Below are positions 8,062 through 16,760 of a stretch of DNA of 64,000 nucleotides, in pieces. Numbering within the stretch: position 1 is the stretch's first letter; each line of letters starts with the position of its first letter. A model generated the notes under the pieces. It worked only from the letters and a program-made list of their open reading frames with translations, was not told the origin of the DNA and ran no database searches. This DNA comes from Rhizobium sp. NFR03 (GTDB lineage: Bacteria > Pseudomonadota > Alphaproteobacteria > Rhizobiales > Rhizobiaceae). Location: assembly GCF_900111275.1 (NCBI RefSeq), contig NZ_FOGR01000002.1, forward strand, positions 620,001 through 684,000, given 5' to 3'. The position numbers and the translations under genes were made by a program.

Positions 8062-10149
8062 ATGGCACAACCTCCTGCAATAGTCATTCCCAAGATCGCG
8101 CCGAACGGGCGCGATGTCGGCTTCGCGCTCGGCATCGTCGCGATCCTGTCGATCCTCTTTCTGCCGATCCCGCCGTTCCTGATCGATATGGGGCTGGCCT
8201 TCTCCATCGCCTTCTCCATTCTTATCCTGATGGTATCGCTCTGGATCCAGCGGCCGCTCGATTTCTCGTCCTTCCCGGTCATCCTGCTGATTTCGACCAT
8301 GATCCGCCTCGCGCTGAACATCGCGACCACGCGCGTCATTCTCTCGCACGGACACCAGGGGCACGACGCCGCCGGCAGTGTCATCGCGGGCTTTGCCAGC
8401 CTGGTCATGTCCGGCGACTTCGTGATCGGTCTGATCGTCTTCCTCATCCTGATCACGGTGAACTTCATCGTCATCACCAAGGGTGCCACGCGTATCGCGG
8501 AAGTCGGCGCCCGCTTCACCCTCGATGCCATTCCCGGCAAGCAGATGTCGATCGACGCCGACCTTTCGGCGGGCCTGATCAACGAGAAGGAAGCGCAGCA
8601 CCGCCGGCGCGAACTGGAGGAGGAAAGCTCCTTCTTCGGCTCCATGGACGGTGCCTCGAAGTTCGTGCGCGGCGATGCGGTCGCGGGTCTTCTCATCACC
8701 GGCATCAACGTGTTCGGCGGCATCATCATCGGCTATTTCCGCCACGGCATGTCCATCGGCGAAGCAGCGGACGTGTTCGTCAAGCTTTCGGTCGGTGACG
8801 GTCTGGTTTCGCAGATCCCGGCCCTGATCGTCTCGCTCGCGGCCGGCCTTCTCGTGTCGCGCGGCGGCACCTCGGGTTCTACCGACCAGGCGGTCGTCGG
8901 CCAGCTCAGCAACTATCCCCGCGCGCTGATGGTGGCGGCCAGTCTGCTGGCCATGCTGTCCATTATCCCGGGTCTGCCCTTCATTCCCTTTGCCACGCTC
9001 GGCATCGGCATGGCCGCCATGGCCTACGTCATCCCGCGCCGTGCGGCGGCCGCAAGCCAGCTGAAGCGCGAGCAGGATTTGCAGACGGCGGCCCAGGTCA
9101 AGGATTCCGAGAAGGACAGCGTCAAGTCCGTCCTCAAGACCGCGGAAATCGAGCTGCTGCTCGGCAAGCAGGTCTCGACGCGACTGCTCGGCGCCCATCA
9201 GGAACTCGCCTTCCGCGTCGGCAAGATGCGCCGCAAGTTCGCCAGCCAGTACGGGCTCATCGTTCCCGAGATCAAGGTCTCCGACGACATCGCCGTGCCG
9301 GACAAGGCCTATCACATCCGCGTCCACGGCACGACGATCGCATCGAACACGGTGCGTGTCGGCGAAGTCATCGTCGTCACCGGCGGTGGCCGGCGCCCGA
9401 CGGTTCCCGGCGACGATATCCGCGAGCCCGCCTTCGGCATGCCCGCGGTCTCGATCCTCGAAACCTTCACCGAAGACCTCAAGCGCGAGGGCTTCCACCC
9501 GATCGACAACGTTTCCGTCGTGCTCACGCATCTGTCGGAAGTCATCCGCAACAACCTGCCGCAGCTGCTGTCCTACAAGGACGTCAAGATCCTCATCGAG
9601 CGTCTCGACCCGGAATACCGCAAGCTCGCAGACGAAATCTGCACCTCGCACATGTCCTATTCGGGTCTGCAGGCCGTGCTGAAGCTGCTCCTTGCCGAGC
9701 GCGTCTCCATCCGCAACCTGCACCTGATCCTCGAAGCCGTCGCCGAACTCGCCCCGCACGTTCGCAAGACCGAGCACATCGTCGAGCACGTTCGGGTCCG
9801 CATGTCGCAGCAGCTGTGCGGTGACCTCTCCGACAATGGAACGCTGCGCGTGCTGCGGCTTGGCAACAAGTGGGACATGGTTTTCCACCAGGCGCTCAAG
9901 CGGGATGCCAAGGGCGATATCGTCGAGTTCGACATCGATCCGCGTCACCTCGAAGAGTTCAGCGAGGAGGCGACCCGCGTGATCCGCGAGCATCTGGATC
10001 GCGGCATGCCGTTCGTGCTGGTATCTTCGCCCGAATCCCGCTCTTATGTGCGCATGATTATCGAACGCCTGTTTGCCACATTGCCGGTCCTCAGCCATGT
10101 CGAGCTCGCAAAGGGCATCGAGATCAAGATCATCGGCTCCATTTCATGA
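8062..10149 (+). CDS. flhA: Flagellar export gate protein FlhA
   Basis: Encodes 695 residues. FlhA forms the nonameric export gate ring of the flagellar type III system. The first half holds about eight membrane helices with the FHIPEP-type motif ([21 protein letters not shown]) and the second half (about 330 onward) is the cytoplasmic substrate-docking domain. ATG 8062 places the first helix about 19 residues in, as in other FlhAs; an in-frame ATG at 8026 would add 12 residues, and neither has a strong ribosome site. The stop overlaps the fliR start (ATGA). Confidence 0.95.
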   Translation: MAQPPAIVIPKIAPNGRDVGFALGIVAILSILFLPIPPFLIDMGLAFSIAFSILILMVSLWIQRPLDFSSFPVILLISTMIRLALNIATTRVILSHGHQGHDAAGSVIAGFASLVMSGDFVIGLIVFLILITVNFIVITKGATRIAEVGARFTLDAIPGKQMSIDADLSAGLINEKEAQHRRRELEEESSFFGSMDGASKFVRGDAVAGLLITGINVFGGIIIGYFRHGMSIGEAADVFVKLSVGDGLVSQIPALIVSLAAGLLVSRGGTSGSTDQAVVGQLSNYPRALMVAASLLAMLSIIPGLPFIPFATLGIGMAAMAYVIPRRAAAASQLKREQDLQTAAQVKDSEKDSVKSVLKTAEIELLLGKQVSTRLLGAHQELAFRVGKMRRKFASQYGLIVPEIKVSDDIAVPDKAYHIRVHGTTIASNTVRVGEVIVVTGGGRRPTVPGDDIREPAFGMPAVSILETFTEDLKREGFHPIDNVSVVLTHLSEVIRNNLPQLLSYKDVKILIERLDPEYRKLADEICTSHMSYSGLQAVLKLLLAERVSIRNLHLILEAVAELAPHVRKTEHIVEHVRVRMSQQLCGDLSDNGTLRVLRLGNKWDMVFHQALKRDAKGDIVEFDIDPRHLEEFSEEATRVIREHLDRGMPFVLVSSPESRSYVRMIIERLFATLPVLSHVELAKGIEIKIIGSIS

Positions 10150-10898
10150 TAACAGACCCGGAAGGCACTGTGCTGGCGCTGTTTGCGGCGTTCTGCCGTA
10201 TCGGCGCCTGCATCATGGTCATGCCGGGTTTCTCGTCGGCGCGTGTCTCGGTCCAGATCCGCCTTTTCGCGGCGGTCGCGATATCCATGGCGATCCTGCC
10301 GCTGATGTGGAACGATATCTACCCGCAGATCTCGGGCAAAGGTCACACCTATATCTACATCATCACGACCGAGATCGTCATCGGCAGCGTGATCGGCCTC
10401 ATCGCCCGCTTCTACGCGCTGGGCCTTCAATTCGTCGGCACGGTGCTGACCATGATGATCGGCTTTACCGCGCCGCCGGCCAGCGACGTGCTCGAAGATT
10501 CCTCGGAAAACCAGGTAACGAACATGATCTCCTTTGCGGGGCTCATGGTGCTCTTCATGCTCGATTTCCATCATGTGATCTTCGAGTCGATTTTCGACAG
10601 CTACAGGGCCATGCCGCTTGGCGTCGGGTTCGATCCGCAAGGCATCCTGATCACGATGACCAATGCGCTGGAAATGACCTTCATGATCATGCTGCGCCTG
10701 TCGAGCCCGTTCATCATCTACGGCCTGCTCTTCAACGTCGCGCTCGGCATGGTCAACAAGCTGGCGCCGCAGATGCCGCTCTACTTCATCTCCGCACCCT
10801 ATCTCATCATGGGCGGGTTGTTCCTTCTCTATCTGGGCATCGCCGCCATGCTGCGGCTTTTCGCCGATGGCTTCGCCGTCGTCATGCAGGGGATATAG
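10146..10898 (+). CDS. fliR: Flagellar export apparatus protein FliR
   Basis: Encodes 250 residues with about six hydrophobic helices. FliR is a core part of the export gate with FliP and FliQ. The opening ([20 protein letters not shown]) and [18 protein letters not shown] region fit the family. The start is fixed by the 4-bp overlap (ATGA) with flhA, implying coupled translation. Confidence 0.93.
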   Translation: MITDPEGTVLALFAAFCRIGACIMVMPGFSSARVSVQIRLFAAVAISMAILPLMWNDIYPQISGKGHTYIYIITTEIVIGSVIGLIARFYALGLQFVGTVLTMMIGFTAPPASDVLEDSSENQVTNMISFAGLMVLFMLDFHHVIFESIFDSYRAMPLGVGFDPQGILITMTNALEMTFMIMLRLSSPFIIYGLLFNVALGMVNKLAPQMPLYFISAPYLIMGGLFLLYLGIAAMLRLFADGFAVVMQGI

Positions 10899-10900
10899 AC

Positions 10901-11317
10901 ATGGCCGGAAACCGCTCCGACAAGCTGAAGCGCCTCGTCGCCGTCCAGCGCCATCTCGAACAGATGGCGGAAAACGAGCTTTCCGAAACCGCCCGCCAGC
11001 GCCGCGAGCTTGCCACCACGATCGACGTCGTGGCGGATGCCATGGGCTCGGCCAAGCCCCTCCATGCCATGTTCTCCGGCCACTACGCATCTCAGCTCGG
11101 CCGTCTCGCGCAGAAGGACCAGATGCTCGAAGGCATTCAGCAGGTGCACGAGGCGCGCGTGCTCAAGGAGCGGGCAAAGGGCGACCGGCTGGCCGAGCAT
11201 ATGAAGGATGCCCGCGCGCTCGAGGAGCGGGCGGAAGCGGACGATGCCATCTACGATCTCATCGACCAGCACGTCATGCATGGCGCGCCAGCTTCCGGTA
11301 AGCTTGACCACTCATAG
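10901..11317 (+). CDS. Small charged helical flagellar protein (FliJ-like)
   Basis: Encodes 138 residues, strongly alpha-helical and rich in Ala, Glu, Arg and Lys, with heptad-like patterns throughout (DKLKRLVAVQRHLEQMAENE; HEARVLKERAKGDRLAE). It starts 2 bp after fliR with GGGGAT upstream of the ATG, so it belongs to the same operon. Length, coiled-coil character and place resemble FliJ, the export chaperone-escort that stimulates the FliI ATPase, but sequence identity to FliJ is not obvious by eye. Confidence 0.7.
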   Translation: MAGNRSDKLKRLVAVQRHLEQMAENELSETARQRRELATTIDVVADAMGSAKPLHAMFSGHYASQLGRLAQKDQMLEGIQQVHEARVLKERAKGDRLAEHMKDARALEERAEADDAIYDLIDQHVMHGAPASGKLDHS

Positions 11318-11436
11318 TGGCCCCGGTCGGCAGGATGCGACGTCTTCGTTTCGTCCGGCCAAATATCTGATTTTCATCACGGAATGCATCCGCTCTTCAG
11401 CGGGCTGCAAGCTGTATGGCGAAGGAAAGCAACCGG

Positions 11437-12012
11437 ATGGCCATTTCCCCTCCGACCGATCTGGTGATGGATGTCCTGCGCGCGGCCGATCCGACGCAGG
11501 TCAAGGAAGCCCAGGCGCGTCTGCAGTCCAACCGGGCAGCCTTCCGCGCTTCGAGCCTTGCAGAGACCGGCAACGGCTTTGCCAACACAGTCGCGATCCT
11601 CGACCAGAGCCGGAGCGGCTCCGGTCTCGGAAATATCGACAATCGCGCCGAGCCGAAAAAAGTGCCGGAAACCTATCGCAAGTTCGAGGCCATGGTGCTC
11701 CAGAACTTCGTGAAGTCGATGATGCCAAGCAATAGCGAGGACGTCTACGGCAAGGGCACCGCCGGTGACATCTGGAAGAGCATGATGGCCGAGCAGATCG
11801 GTAACGTCATGGCCAAGGGCGACGGCGTCGGCATAGCCGCAAGCATGGTGGCTGACGGTGCCGGCGGCACGAGCATGACCAACCGCGTCAGCGCGCAGCT
11901 CGATGGCAATAGCAGCAACATGGCCCAGAGCATGGTGCAGGAATATCAGCGCAAGGCGCTGGACGGCGTCCTGGCGAGCGACGCTCTGTCCTCGACAGGC
12001 AGTACGGAATAA
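11437..12012 (+). CDS. Rod-binding protein, FlgJ N-terminal-like
   Basis: Encodes 191 residues. Residues about 70-130 (VPETYRKFEAMVLQNFVKSM ... GDIWKSMMAEQIGNVMA) match the rod-binding domain at the N-terminus of FlgJ, which caps the growing rod. There is no muramidase domain, so any wall hydrolysis must come from another protein. ATG 11437 follows an AAGGA motif; an in-frame ATG at 11416 is less well placed. The gene continues the flagellar block. Confidence 0.8.
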   Translation: MAISPPTDLVMDVLRAADPTQVKEAQARLQSNRAAFRASSLAETGNGFANTVAILDQSRSGSGLGNIDNRAEPKKVPETYRKFEAMVLQNFVKSMMPSNSEDVYGKGTAGDIWKSMMAEQIGNVMAKGDGVGIAASMVADGAGGTSMTNRVSAQLDGNSSNMAQSMVQEYQRKALDGVLASDALSSTGSTE

Positions 12013-12022
12013 AAAGACGACT

Positions 12023-12036
12023 GGCCCGAAAGGGCC
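12023..12036 (+). terminator. Short GC stem-loop after the rod-binding gene
   Basis: GGCCC-GAAA-GGGCC (12023-12036) forms a tetraloop hairpin 11 bp after the stop codon. There is no T tract, so it may act as an mRNA 3' end or processing site rather than a full terminator. The rest of the 205-bp gap to the next gene holds no convincing ORF. Confidence 0.4.
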
Positions 12037-12217
12037 GGCGTCGCGACGCGAACGGGCGGCCGCCATCTTTCGATGCCCGGCTGCCGGGAGAGTTTCATGT
12101 TTCGCAGGTGGCGTCATTGGGCTGGCCCGATGGCGATACGCGCGGAAAATCAGGAATGCAGGCGCAGGGTGAGCGGCGAAATCCACCCGGGCGCATTGTC
12201 AAGACGGGAGACGTTCT

Positions 12218-12589
12218 ATGGAAATTCAGGCTTCGGGCGATGTGCGGGTCCGCAACATTCTGGGTCGGCTCGAGATGATCCTCGACAATGAGAACGCCCG
12301 CATCGGCGTCGATCCCAGCTTCGATCTCAAGGCGTCCAACCTGCGCAAGAGCCGGTGCCTTTATGAGCTGACCATGCTCAACCGCAAGCAGACGCCGACC
12401 GACATATCCCCGTCCTACCTGTCGCAGGCCAAGCATATCCGCAACAAGCTGGCGACCAATTCCGAGAAGGTCGAAGCCCATCTGGAGGCTTGCCGCTCGG
12501 TGGTCGAGCTGTTGAAGACCGTGGCGCAGGATGCCGATGCCGATGGCATCTATTCCGAAGAACAATACCGTTACGGCGCGATGTCATGA
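12218..12589 (+). CDS. FlgN-like small protein of the flagellar block
   Basis: Encodes 123 residues, mostly helical (VRNILGRLEMILDNENARIG; LRKSRCLYELTMLNRKQTP; NKLATNSEKVEAHLEACRSV). The pattern LxxLExILxxEN near the N-terminus and the length resemble FlgN-type chaperones for hook-filament junction proteins, fitting the presence of flgK/flgL here. GGGAGA precedes the ATG. It overlaps the next gene by 4 bp. The assignment is tentative. Confidence 0.65.
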   Translation: MEIQASGDVRVRNILGRLEMILDNENARIGVDPSFDLKASNLRKSRCLYELTMLNRKQTPTDISPSYLSQAKHIRNKLATNSEKVEAHLEACRSVVELLKTVAQDADADGIYSEEQYRYGAMS

Positions 12590-13152
12590 TCAAGCTTCTT
12601 CTCACCGGCGTCTGGGTCGCAGGTATCACGCTCGGATCGGTCTATGTCTCGATGCGTCACGCCTCCGCACCGGTGGAATCCAGTGAGGAGCAGGCTCGGC
12701 TCGCCGTGCAGGAATACGTTCCCGGCGAGCTGATCACGGTTCCCGTGCTCCGCGATGGCGGCGTGCAGGGATATTTCCTGACGAAGCTCTCTTTCGCCGT
12801 GGACAAGACGAAGGTGAAGACGCTGCCGGTTCCTTTGAAGGAGACCGTCACCAACGCGCTGTTCGACATCCTCGTCGGCAAGCAGCTGATCAATGTCGAG
12901 GACAGCAAGTCCTTCGATCTCGCCAATTTCAAGTCTGTCGTGAAGGCGGGCCTGAACGAGGAGATGAAGGATGAGGTGATCTTCGAGGTGCTGGTCGAGC
13001 AGCTGGAATATCTTTCCAAGGCCGATGTCGCGCGCGTTGCCAATCGCGAGACCCGCAAGCAGCCGCAGCCCGTCGCGATCGTCGACCGCAACGGCAACAC
13101 CGCACACGACGTCATACCCGGTGCGGCCGAAAAGGCAGCTGCCGGCCATTGA
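12586..13152 (+). CDS. Membrane-anchored periplasmic protein, FliL-like
   Basis: Encodes 188 residues. One N-terminal hydrophobic helix (about residues 2-22, IKLLLTGVWVAGITLGSVYV) acts as signal anchor, and the rest is predicted periplasmic with alternating beta/helix pattern (YFLTKLSFAVDKTKVKTLPV; LKETVTNALFDILVG). This layout resembles FliL, the stator-associated ring protein, but the match is structural rather than clear sequence identity. ATGA overlap with the previous gene shows it is the last gene of the flagellar unit. Confidence 0.6.
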   Translation: MIKLLLTGVWVAGITLGSVYVSMRHASAPVESSEEQARLAVQEYVPGELITVPVLRDGGVQGYFLTKLSFAVDKTKVKTLPVPLKETVTNALFDILVGKQLINVEDSKSFDLANFKSVVKAGLNEEMKDEVIFEVLVEQLEYLSKADVARVANRETRKQPQPVAIVDRNGNTAHDVIPGAAEKAAAGH

Positions 13153-13186
13153 GCCGGTGGAGGTGAGTCTCCCTCCCGTCACCGGC
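13153..13186 (+). terminator. Stem-loop at end of flagellar block
   Basis: GCCGGTG (13153-13159) pairs with CACCGGC (13180-13186), with a further GAGG/CCTC pairing inside. It begins one base after the last flagellar stop codon. There is no long T run. Confidence 0.55.
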
Positions 13187-13224
13187 CTGTATCGCCTTGA
13201 AACGATCGCATGGCCATCGCCGAG

Positions 13225-13243
13225 GGGGAAATATCGTTTCCCC
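13225..13243 (+). terminator. Second stem-loop after flagellar block
   Basis: GGGGAAA-TATCG-TTTCCCC (13225-13243) is a perfect 7-bp hairpin followed by a T-rich stretch. Together with the hairpin at 13153 it probably ends flagellar transcription. The rest of the 374-bp gap to the next gene shows no ORF; it likely holds the promoter for the glycosyltransferase gene. Confidence 0.5.
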
Positions 13244-13526
13244 GGTTGTTATCCTTGCTCTTGCTCGCCTTTTCGCGGGATCGTCGTAAACGGATCCTGA
13301 ATTCCGGAAAAGGCTTTTGATTGAATGGTTTAAACGCGATTTCAGACCGCTTTGCTAATGTGCCGTCAATTGATCCGAGGATCGTGACCGCACAGGCATC
13401 CGGGACCATCCGTCTCGTCACGGCCCGCTCCGTTTCCGCTTGACCGCGGCGACGGGCGAGAGCCGCGACAAGCGAATGAGGAGGATGCTCTTACGGCGCG
13501 ATGCTTCTTGATGGAGGATTGCCCGC

Positions 13527-14339
13527 ATGAAATATTTTCCGCCCGTCTCGATCCAGCCGTCCCACCGCGATATTCTGGACCTCGCGGTCTGTGATTTCGA
13601 CTGGGAGGAAGCCTTTACTTTCGTGGACGAGGTTGCCTCCTTGCCAATCGGGCAGACGATCATTTCCTTCCTGAATGCCAACAACGCCAACTACATGATG
13701 CACGACCCGGACTATCGAGCGATTCTGGAGCGGCATGTCGTGCTGCCGGATGGCCATGGCGTCGATATTGCCTCCAAGATCTTCCATGGGAAGCCGTTTC
13801 CTGCCAACCTGAACGGCACCGATTTCGTGCCCGCGATGCTGACCTATATGCGCACGCCTCGCCGCGTCGCCATGGTGGGCGCTCGCCCTGATGTTCTGCA
13901 GCGGGCGGCCGAGAATTTTTCCAAGCACACGCCCTGGCACACATTCATCCCGGTATCGGACGGCTACTTCGATCTGTCGGACTCCGACGCCGTCATGGCG
14001 AAGGTCCGCAAGGCGAGACCCGACATCCTGTTGATCGCCATGGGCACGCCGCGTCAGGAAAAGTGGATCGATCGCCATGTCGGTCCGGGACATGCCCGGC
14101 TTGTGCTCGGAGTGGGCGCGCTGTTCGATTTCATCGCTGGCGAAGTGCCGCGTGCGCCCGAATCCATCCGTCGCATGCGCCTGGAATGGCTCTACCGCAT
14201 GACCATCGAGCCGCATCGCCTGTGGAAGCGCTACGTCATCGGCATCCCGGTCTTCCTGCGTTTCGTGCTCTGGCGCAAGCTGATCGGACCGCGGACGACA
14301 CGCACCCAGCCGGCCCAGCGCAGGATCACGTCGCAGTAA
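13527..14339 (+). CDS. WecG/TagA/CpsF-family glycosyltransferase
   Basis: Encodes 270 residues of glycosyltransferase family 26. Family landmarks are SFLNANNANYMM and LPDGHGVDIA (the Asp is in the place of the catalytic Asp of TagA), VAMVGARPDVL, LLIAMGTPRQEKW and GVGALFDFIAGEVPRAPE. Members move an N-acetylmannosamine-type sugar onto lipid-linked acceptors for surface polysaccharides; substrate here is unknown. GGAGGATT precedes the ATG. It has its own terminator-like hairpin and no polysaccharide cluster around it, so it may serve a polymer made elsewhere. Confidence 0.85.
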   Translation: MKYFPPVSIQPSHRDILDLAVCDFDWEEAFTFVDEVASLPIGQTIISFLNANNANYMMHDPDYRAILERHVVLPDGHGVDIASKIFHGKPFPANLNGTDFVPAMLTYMRTPRRVAMVGARPDVLQRAAENFSKHTPWHTFIPVSDGYFDLSDSDAVMAKVRKARPDILLIAMGTPRQEKWIDRHVGPGHARLVLGVGALFDFIAGEVPRAPESIRRMRLEWLYRMTIEPHRLWKRYVIGIPVFLRFVLWRKLIGPRTTRTQPAQRRITSQ

Positions 14340-14375
14340 AGATCCGCCACGACGTTCCACCGTGAGCGAAAACGG

Positions 14376-14402
14376 TGCACCGGAGAGCGATCTTCCGGTG
14401 CA
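14376..14402 (+). terminator. Hairpin between glycosyltransferase gene and folD
   Basis: TGCACCGGA (14376-14384) and TCCGGTGCA (14394-14402) form a perfect 9-bp stem with a 9-nt loop, 36 bp after the glycosyltransferase stop. No T tract follows. Confidence 0.5.
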
Positions 14403-14516
14403 GGCGCATGTCGGCCTTGAAATCCTCGCGAAGAACAGCTTAGGACGCATTGAGGCGACCTGCCGGCGTTCGCGCCCTATATGTCCCTCTGCACGAACCA
14501 CATCCGCGAGGGCCTG

Positions 14517-15416
14517 ATGAGCACCGTTATCGATGGAAAGACTGTAGCCGCCTCCGTTCTCGACCGCGTCAAGACGGCGGCTCGCTCGCTGGAGGACAGT
14601 CACCGCGTCAAGACCGGGCTTGCGGTCGTCATTGTCGGTAATGATCCGGCCAGCCACACCTATGTCTCCTCGAAAAGCCGGATGGCCAAGGAGTGCGGCT
14701 TCGTTTCCGTGCAACATACGCTACCGGAAGAAACCACCCAGGAAGATCTCGCCGCCATCGTGGATCGGCTCAATGCCGATCCCGCGATTCACGGAATTCT
14801 CGTGCAACTGCCGTTGCCGCCGCATTTCGATGCCGATACGATCATTCAGTCGATCCGACCGGAAAAGGATGTGGACGGACTGAACGTCGTCAATGCCGGC
14901 AAGCTCGCGACCGGCGATCTCGAGGGGGGCCTCGTCTCCTGCACGCCAGCCGGCGCGATGGTCTTTGTTCGCCAGACACACGGCGCCGATCTTTCGGGCC
15001 TGAATGCCGTCGTCATCGGACGCTCCAACCTGTTCGGCAAGCCGATGGCCGCCTTGTTGCTCGCTGCCAATGCGACCGTGACGGTTGCACATTCGCGCAC
15101 ACGGGACCTGGCCGGCGTCTGCCGCAATGCGGATATTCTCGTGGCCGCGGTCGGCCGGCCGGAAATGGTCAAGGCGGATTGGGTGAAACCCGGCGCCACC
15201 GTCATCGATGTCGGCATCAACCGCATTGCTGCGCCCGAGCGCGGGGAGGGGAAGACCCGCCTCGTCGGCGACGTCGCCTTTGACGAATGCAGCCAGGTCG
15301 CTGCCACCATCACGCCGGTTCCCGGCGGCGTCGGGCCGATGACCATCGCCATGCTGATGGCCAATACGGTCATCGCGGCCCACCGCGCCGCCGGCGCGAA
15401 CGTGCCGAGCTTCTAA
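14517..15416 (+). CDS. folD: Methylenetetrahydrofolate dehydrogenase / cyclohydrolase FolD
   Basis: Encodes 299 residues. FolD is a bifunctional cytosolic enzyme that interconverts 5,10-methylene-THF and 10-formyl-THF with NADP. Landmarks: the catalytic Tyr-Lys motif in [29 protein letters not shown], the NADP-binding [14 protein letters not shown], and the signature [19 protein letters not shown] 14517 is chosen over the in-frame upstream start at 14481 because the FolD fold begins right there and GCGAGGG lies upstream. It converges on aglR. Confidence 0.95.
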   Translation: MSTVIDGKTVAASVLDRVKTAARSLEDSHRVKTGLAVVIVGNDPASHTYVSSKSRMAKECGFVSVQHTLPEETTQEDLAAIVDRLNADPAIHGILVQLPLPPHFDADTIIQSIRPEKDVDGLNVVNAGKLATGDLEGGLVSCTPAGAMVFVRQTHGADLSGLNAVVIGRSNLFGKPMAALLLAANATVTVAHSRTRDLAGVCRNADILVAAVGRPEMVKADWVKPGATVIDVGINRIAAPERGEGKTRLVGDVAFDECSQVAATITPVPGGVGPMTIAMLMANTVIAAHRAAGANVPSF

Positions 15417-15442
15417 GCTTCCACGGACCGCGTCTGCGGCCG

Positions 15443-16489
15443 TCAGCCGTGAGAGTGACAGTTCCGCGGTGCCGGCTTGGTCGAGTCCCGGATGATCAGC
15501 TCGGCCTTCCACACCTCGTGTTCCAGAGCGTCTTCCGGGTTCAGCACACGAGTGATCAGTCGTTCGGCAACCCGGGCACCCGCAGCGCGAAGCGACGACT
15601 GTGTCGTCGTCAGCGGCACGTTGAAATGCTCCGGCTTCAACAGCGGCAGCACGTCGTCATGCGCAATCAGGGAAACGTCGTCTCCGACCCTCAGACCGGC
15701 ACGCGAGAGAGCTCTGACGACGCCGACCGCCATGACCGTACTGGAACAGAGAATGGCGGACGGCGGCCGGGCATCGGCGAGGAAGGCCGTGGTTGCCCGA
15801 AAGCCGTGTTCGTCGGTCATGAAATTATGGGCAATCAGAACGTCCTGCGTCTCCAGCCCGGCATCCTGCAGGGCTGCCAGCATGCCCGCCTTGCGGCGCA
15901 TGGCGAACGTCAGATGCTCCTGTCCGTTGATGAGCGCGATGCGTCGATGCCCGAGCGAGATCAGCAACGTCGTCGCCTCGTAGAAGGCGCCCTCGTTGTC
16001 GATGTCGAGGAAGGGGTAGTCCTCGCCCTGGCCGATCGCCCGGCCGTGCACAAGGTACGGGATCGGCAAGGAGCGCAGCATCTCGATTCGCGGATCGTCG
16101 CGACGCACGGAGGCGATGAACAGGGCGTCGACATTGCCGCTGGCCGCCAGCCGCCGAAAGGTCGTTTCTTCCTCTTCCGGCGCGCTGGGATTGATGACGA
16201 AGTGAAAGTCGTGGCGGACGGCGGCTTCCCCGAGACCTGTCAGAAAGGCGCTGAAATGCACGTCCGCATCGATATCGGGAGCAACGGTCATCACGAGGCC
16301 GATCGAGGCGGCGCGCCCGGTCGCCAACCTTTGCGCGACGCGGTTCGGCCGATAGCCTGTATCATGCACGGCCTGAAGCACACGCTCGCGCGTTTCCGCA
16401 TTCACCTCCGGATAGCCGTTCAGCGCCCGGCTGACCGTCGTCTGCGACAGGCCAAGCATCTCGGCCAGCTGTCTAAGATTGACGACCAT
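15443..16489 (-). CDS. aglR: LacI-family repressor of the alpha-glucoside operon, AglR
   Basis: Encodes 348 residues. Residues 1-50 form the LacI helix-turn-helix (NLRQLAEMLGLSQTTVSRAL, then GYPEVNAETRERVLQA), followed by a periplasmic-binding-protein-like sugar domain. AglR controls aglEFGAK in Sinorhizobium. ATG 16489 is preferred over the start at 16570 because the HTH must lie at the N-terminus. It is divergent from aglE; a perfect palindrome lies before aglE and a weaker copy (16503-16514) just before this gene, suggesting autoregulation. Confidence 0.92.
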   Translation of the reverse strand: MVVNLRQLAEMLGLSQTTVSRALNGYPEVNAETRERVLQAVHDTGYRPNRVAQRLATGRAASIGLVMTVAPDIDADVHFSAFLTGLGEAAVRHDFHFVINPSAPEEEETTFRRLAASGNVDALFIASVRRDDPRIEMLRSLPIPYLVHGRAIGQGEDYPFLDIDNEGAFYEATTLLISLGHRRIALINGQEHLTFAMRRKAGMLAALQDAGLETQDVLIAHNFMTDEHGFRATTAFLADARPPSAILCSSTVMAVGVVRALSRAGLRVGDDVSLIAHDDVLPLLKPEHFNVPLTTTQSSLRAAGARVAERLITRVLNPEDALEHEVWKAELIIRDSTKPAPRNCHSHG

Positions 16490-16502
16490 CTCCAACCCCC
16501 GC

Positions 16503-16535
16503 CAAAGCGCTTCGATATCCTGCTCAAAGCGGTAT
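16503..16535. promoter_or_regulatory. Imperfect AglR-type operator(s) upstream of aglR
   Basis: CAAAGCGCTTCG (16503-16514) matches the core of the perfect operator at 16687 with one change, and a half-site CTCAAAGCGG begins at about 16523. They lie 14-45 bp upstream of the aglR ATG, about two helical turns apart, consistent with autoregulation. Confidence 0.45.
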
Positions 16536-16686
16536 GATCGGTCATTATCACCGAAGCTTCGACTGCGCAAAACCGTTTATATCTTCTTGCGCTGCGAAAC
16601 GTTGCTGCATTGCAAATTAACGACTTACGATGGACGAAGCCGTGAAACCTCTTGACTTGCCGCCTCTACCAATGATTTCTTACGCT

Positions 16687-16704
16687 TCTCAAAGCGCTTT
16701 GAGA
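16687..16704. promoter_or_regulatory. Perfect 18-bp LacI-type operator upstream of aglE
   Basis: TCTCAAAGCGCTTTGAGA is a perfect palindrome with the central CG typical of LacI-family operators. It lies 57 bp before the aglE start codon and downstream of a possible -35 box (TTGACT, 16652-16657). It is the best candidate for AglR binding. Confidence 0.8.
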
Positions 16705-16760
16705 GAGAATGTCGATTGAACATGCGTATCGAGGTGCAGCGGTTTTTCGGGAGGAAACAC

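Noticed and set aside
7870-10098. A 742-codon open frame on the minus strand opposite flhA
   Set aside because: Arg/Asp/Gly-rich translation with no recognisable domain, complementary to the well-supported flhA; typical of GC-rich antisense frames.
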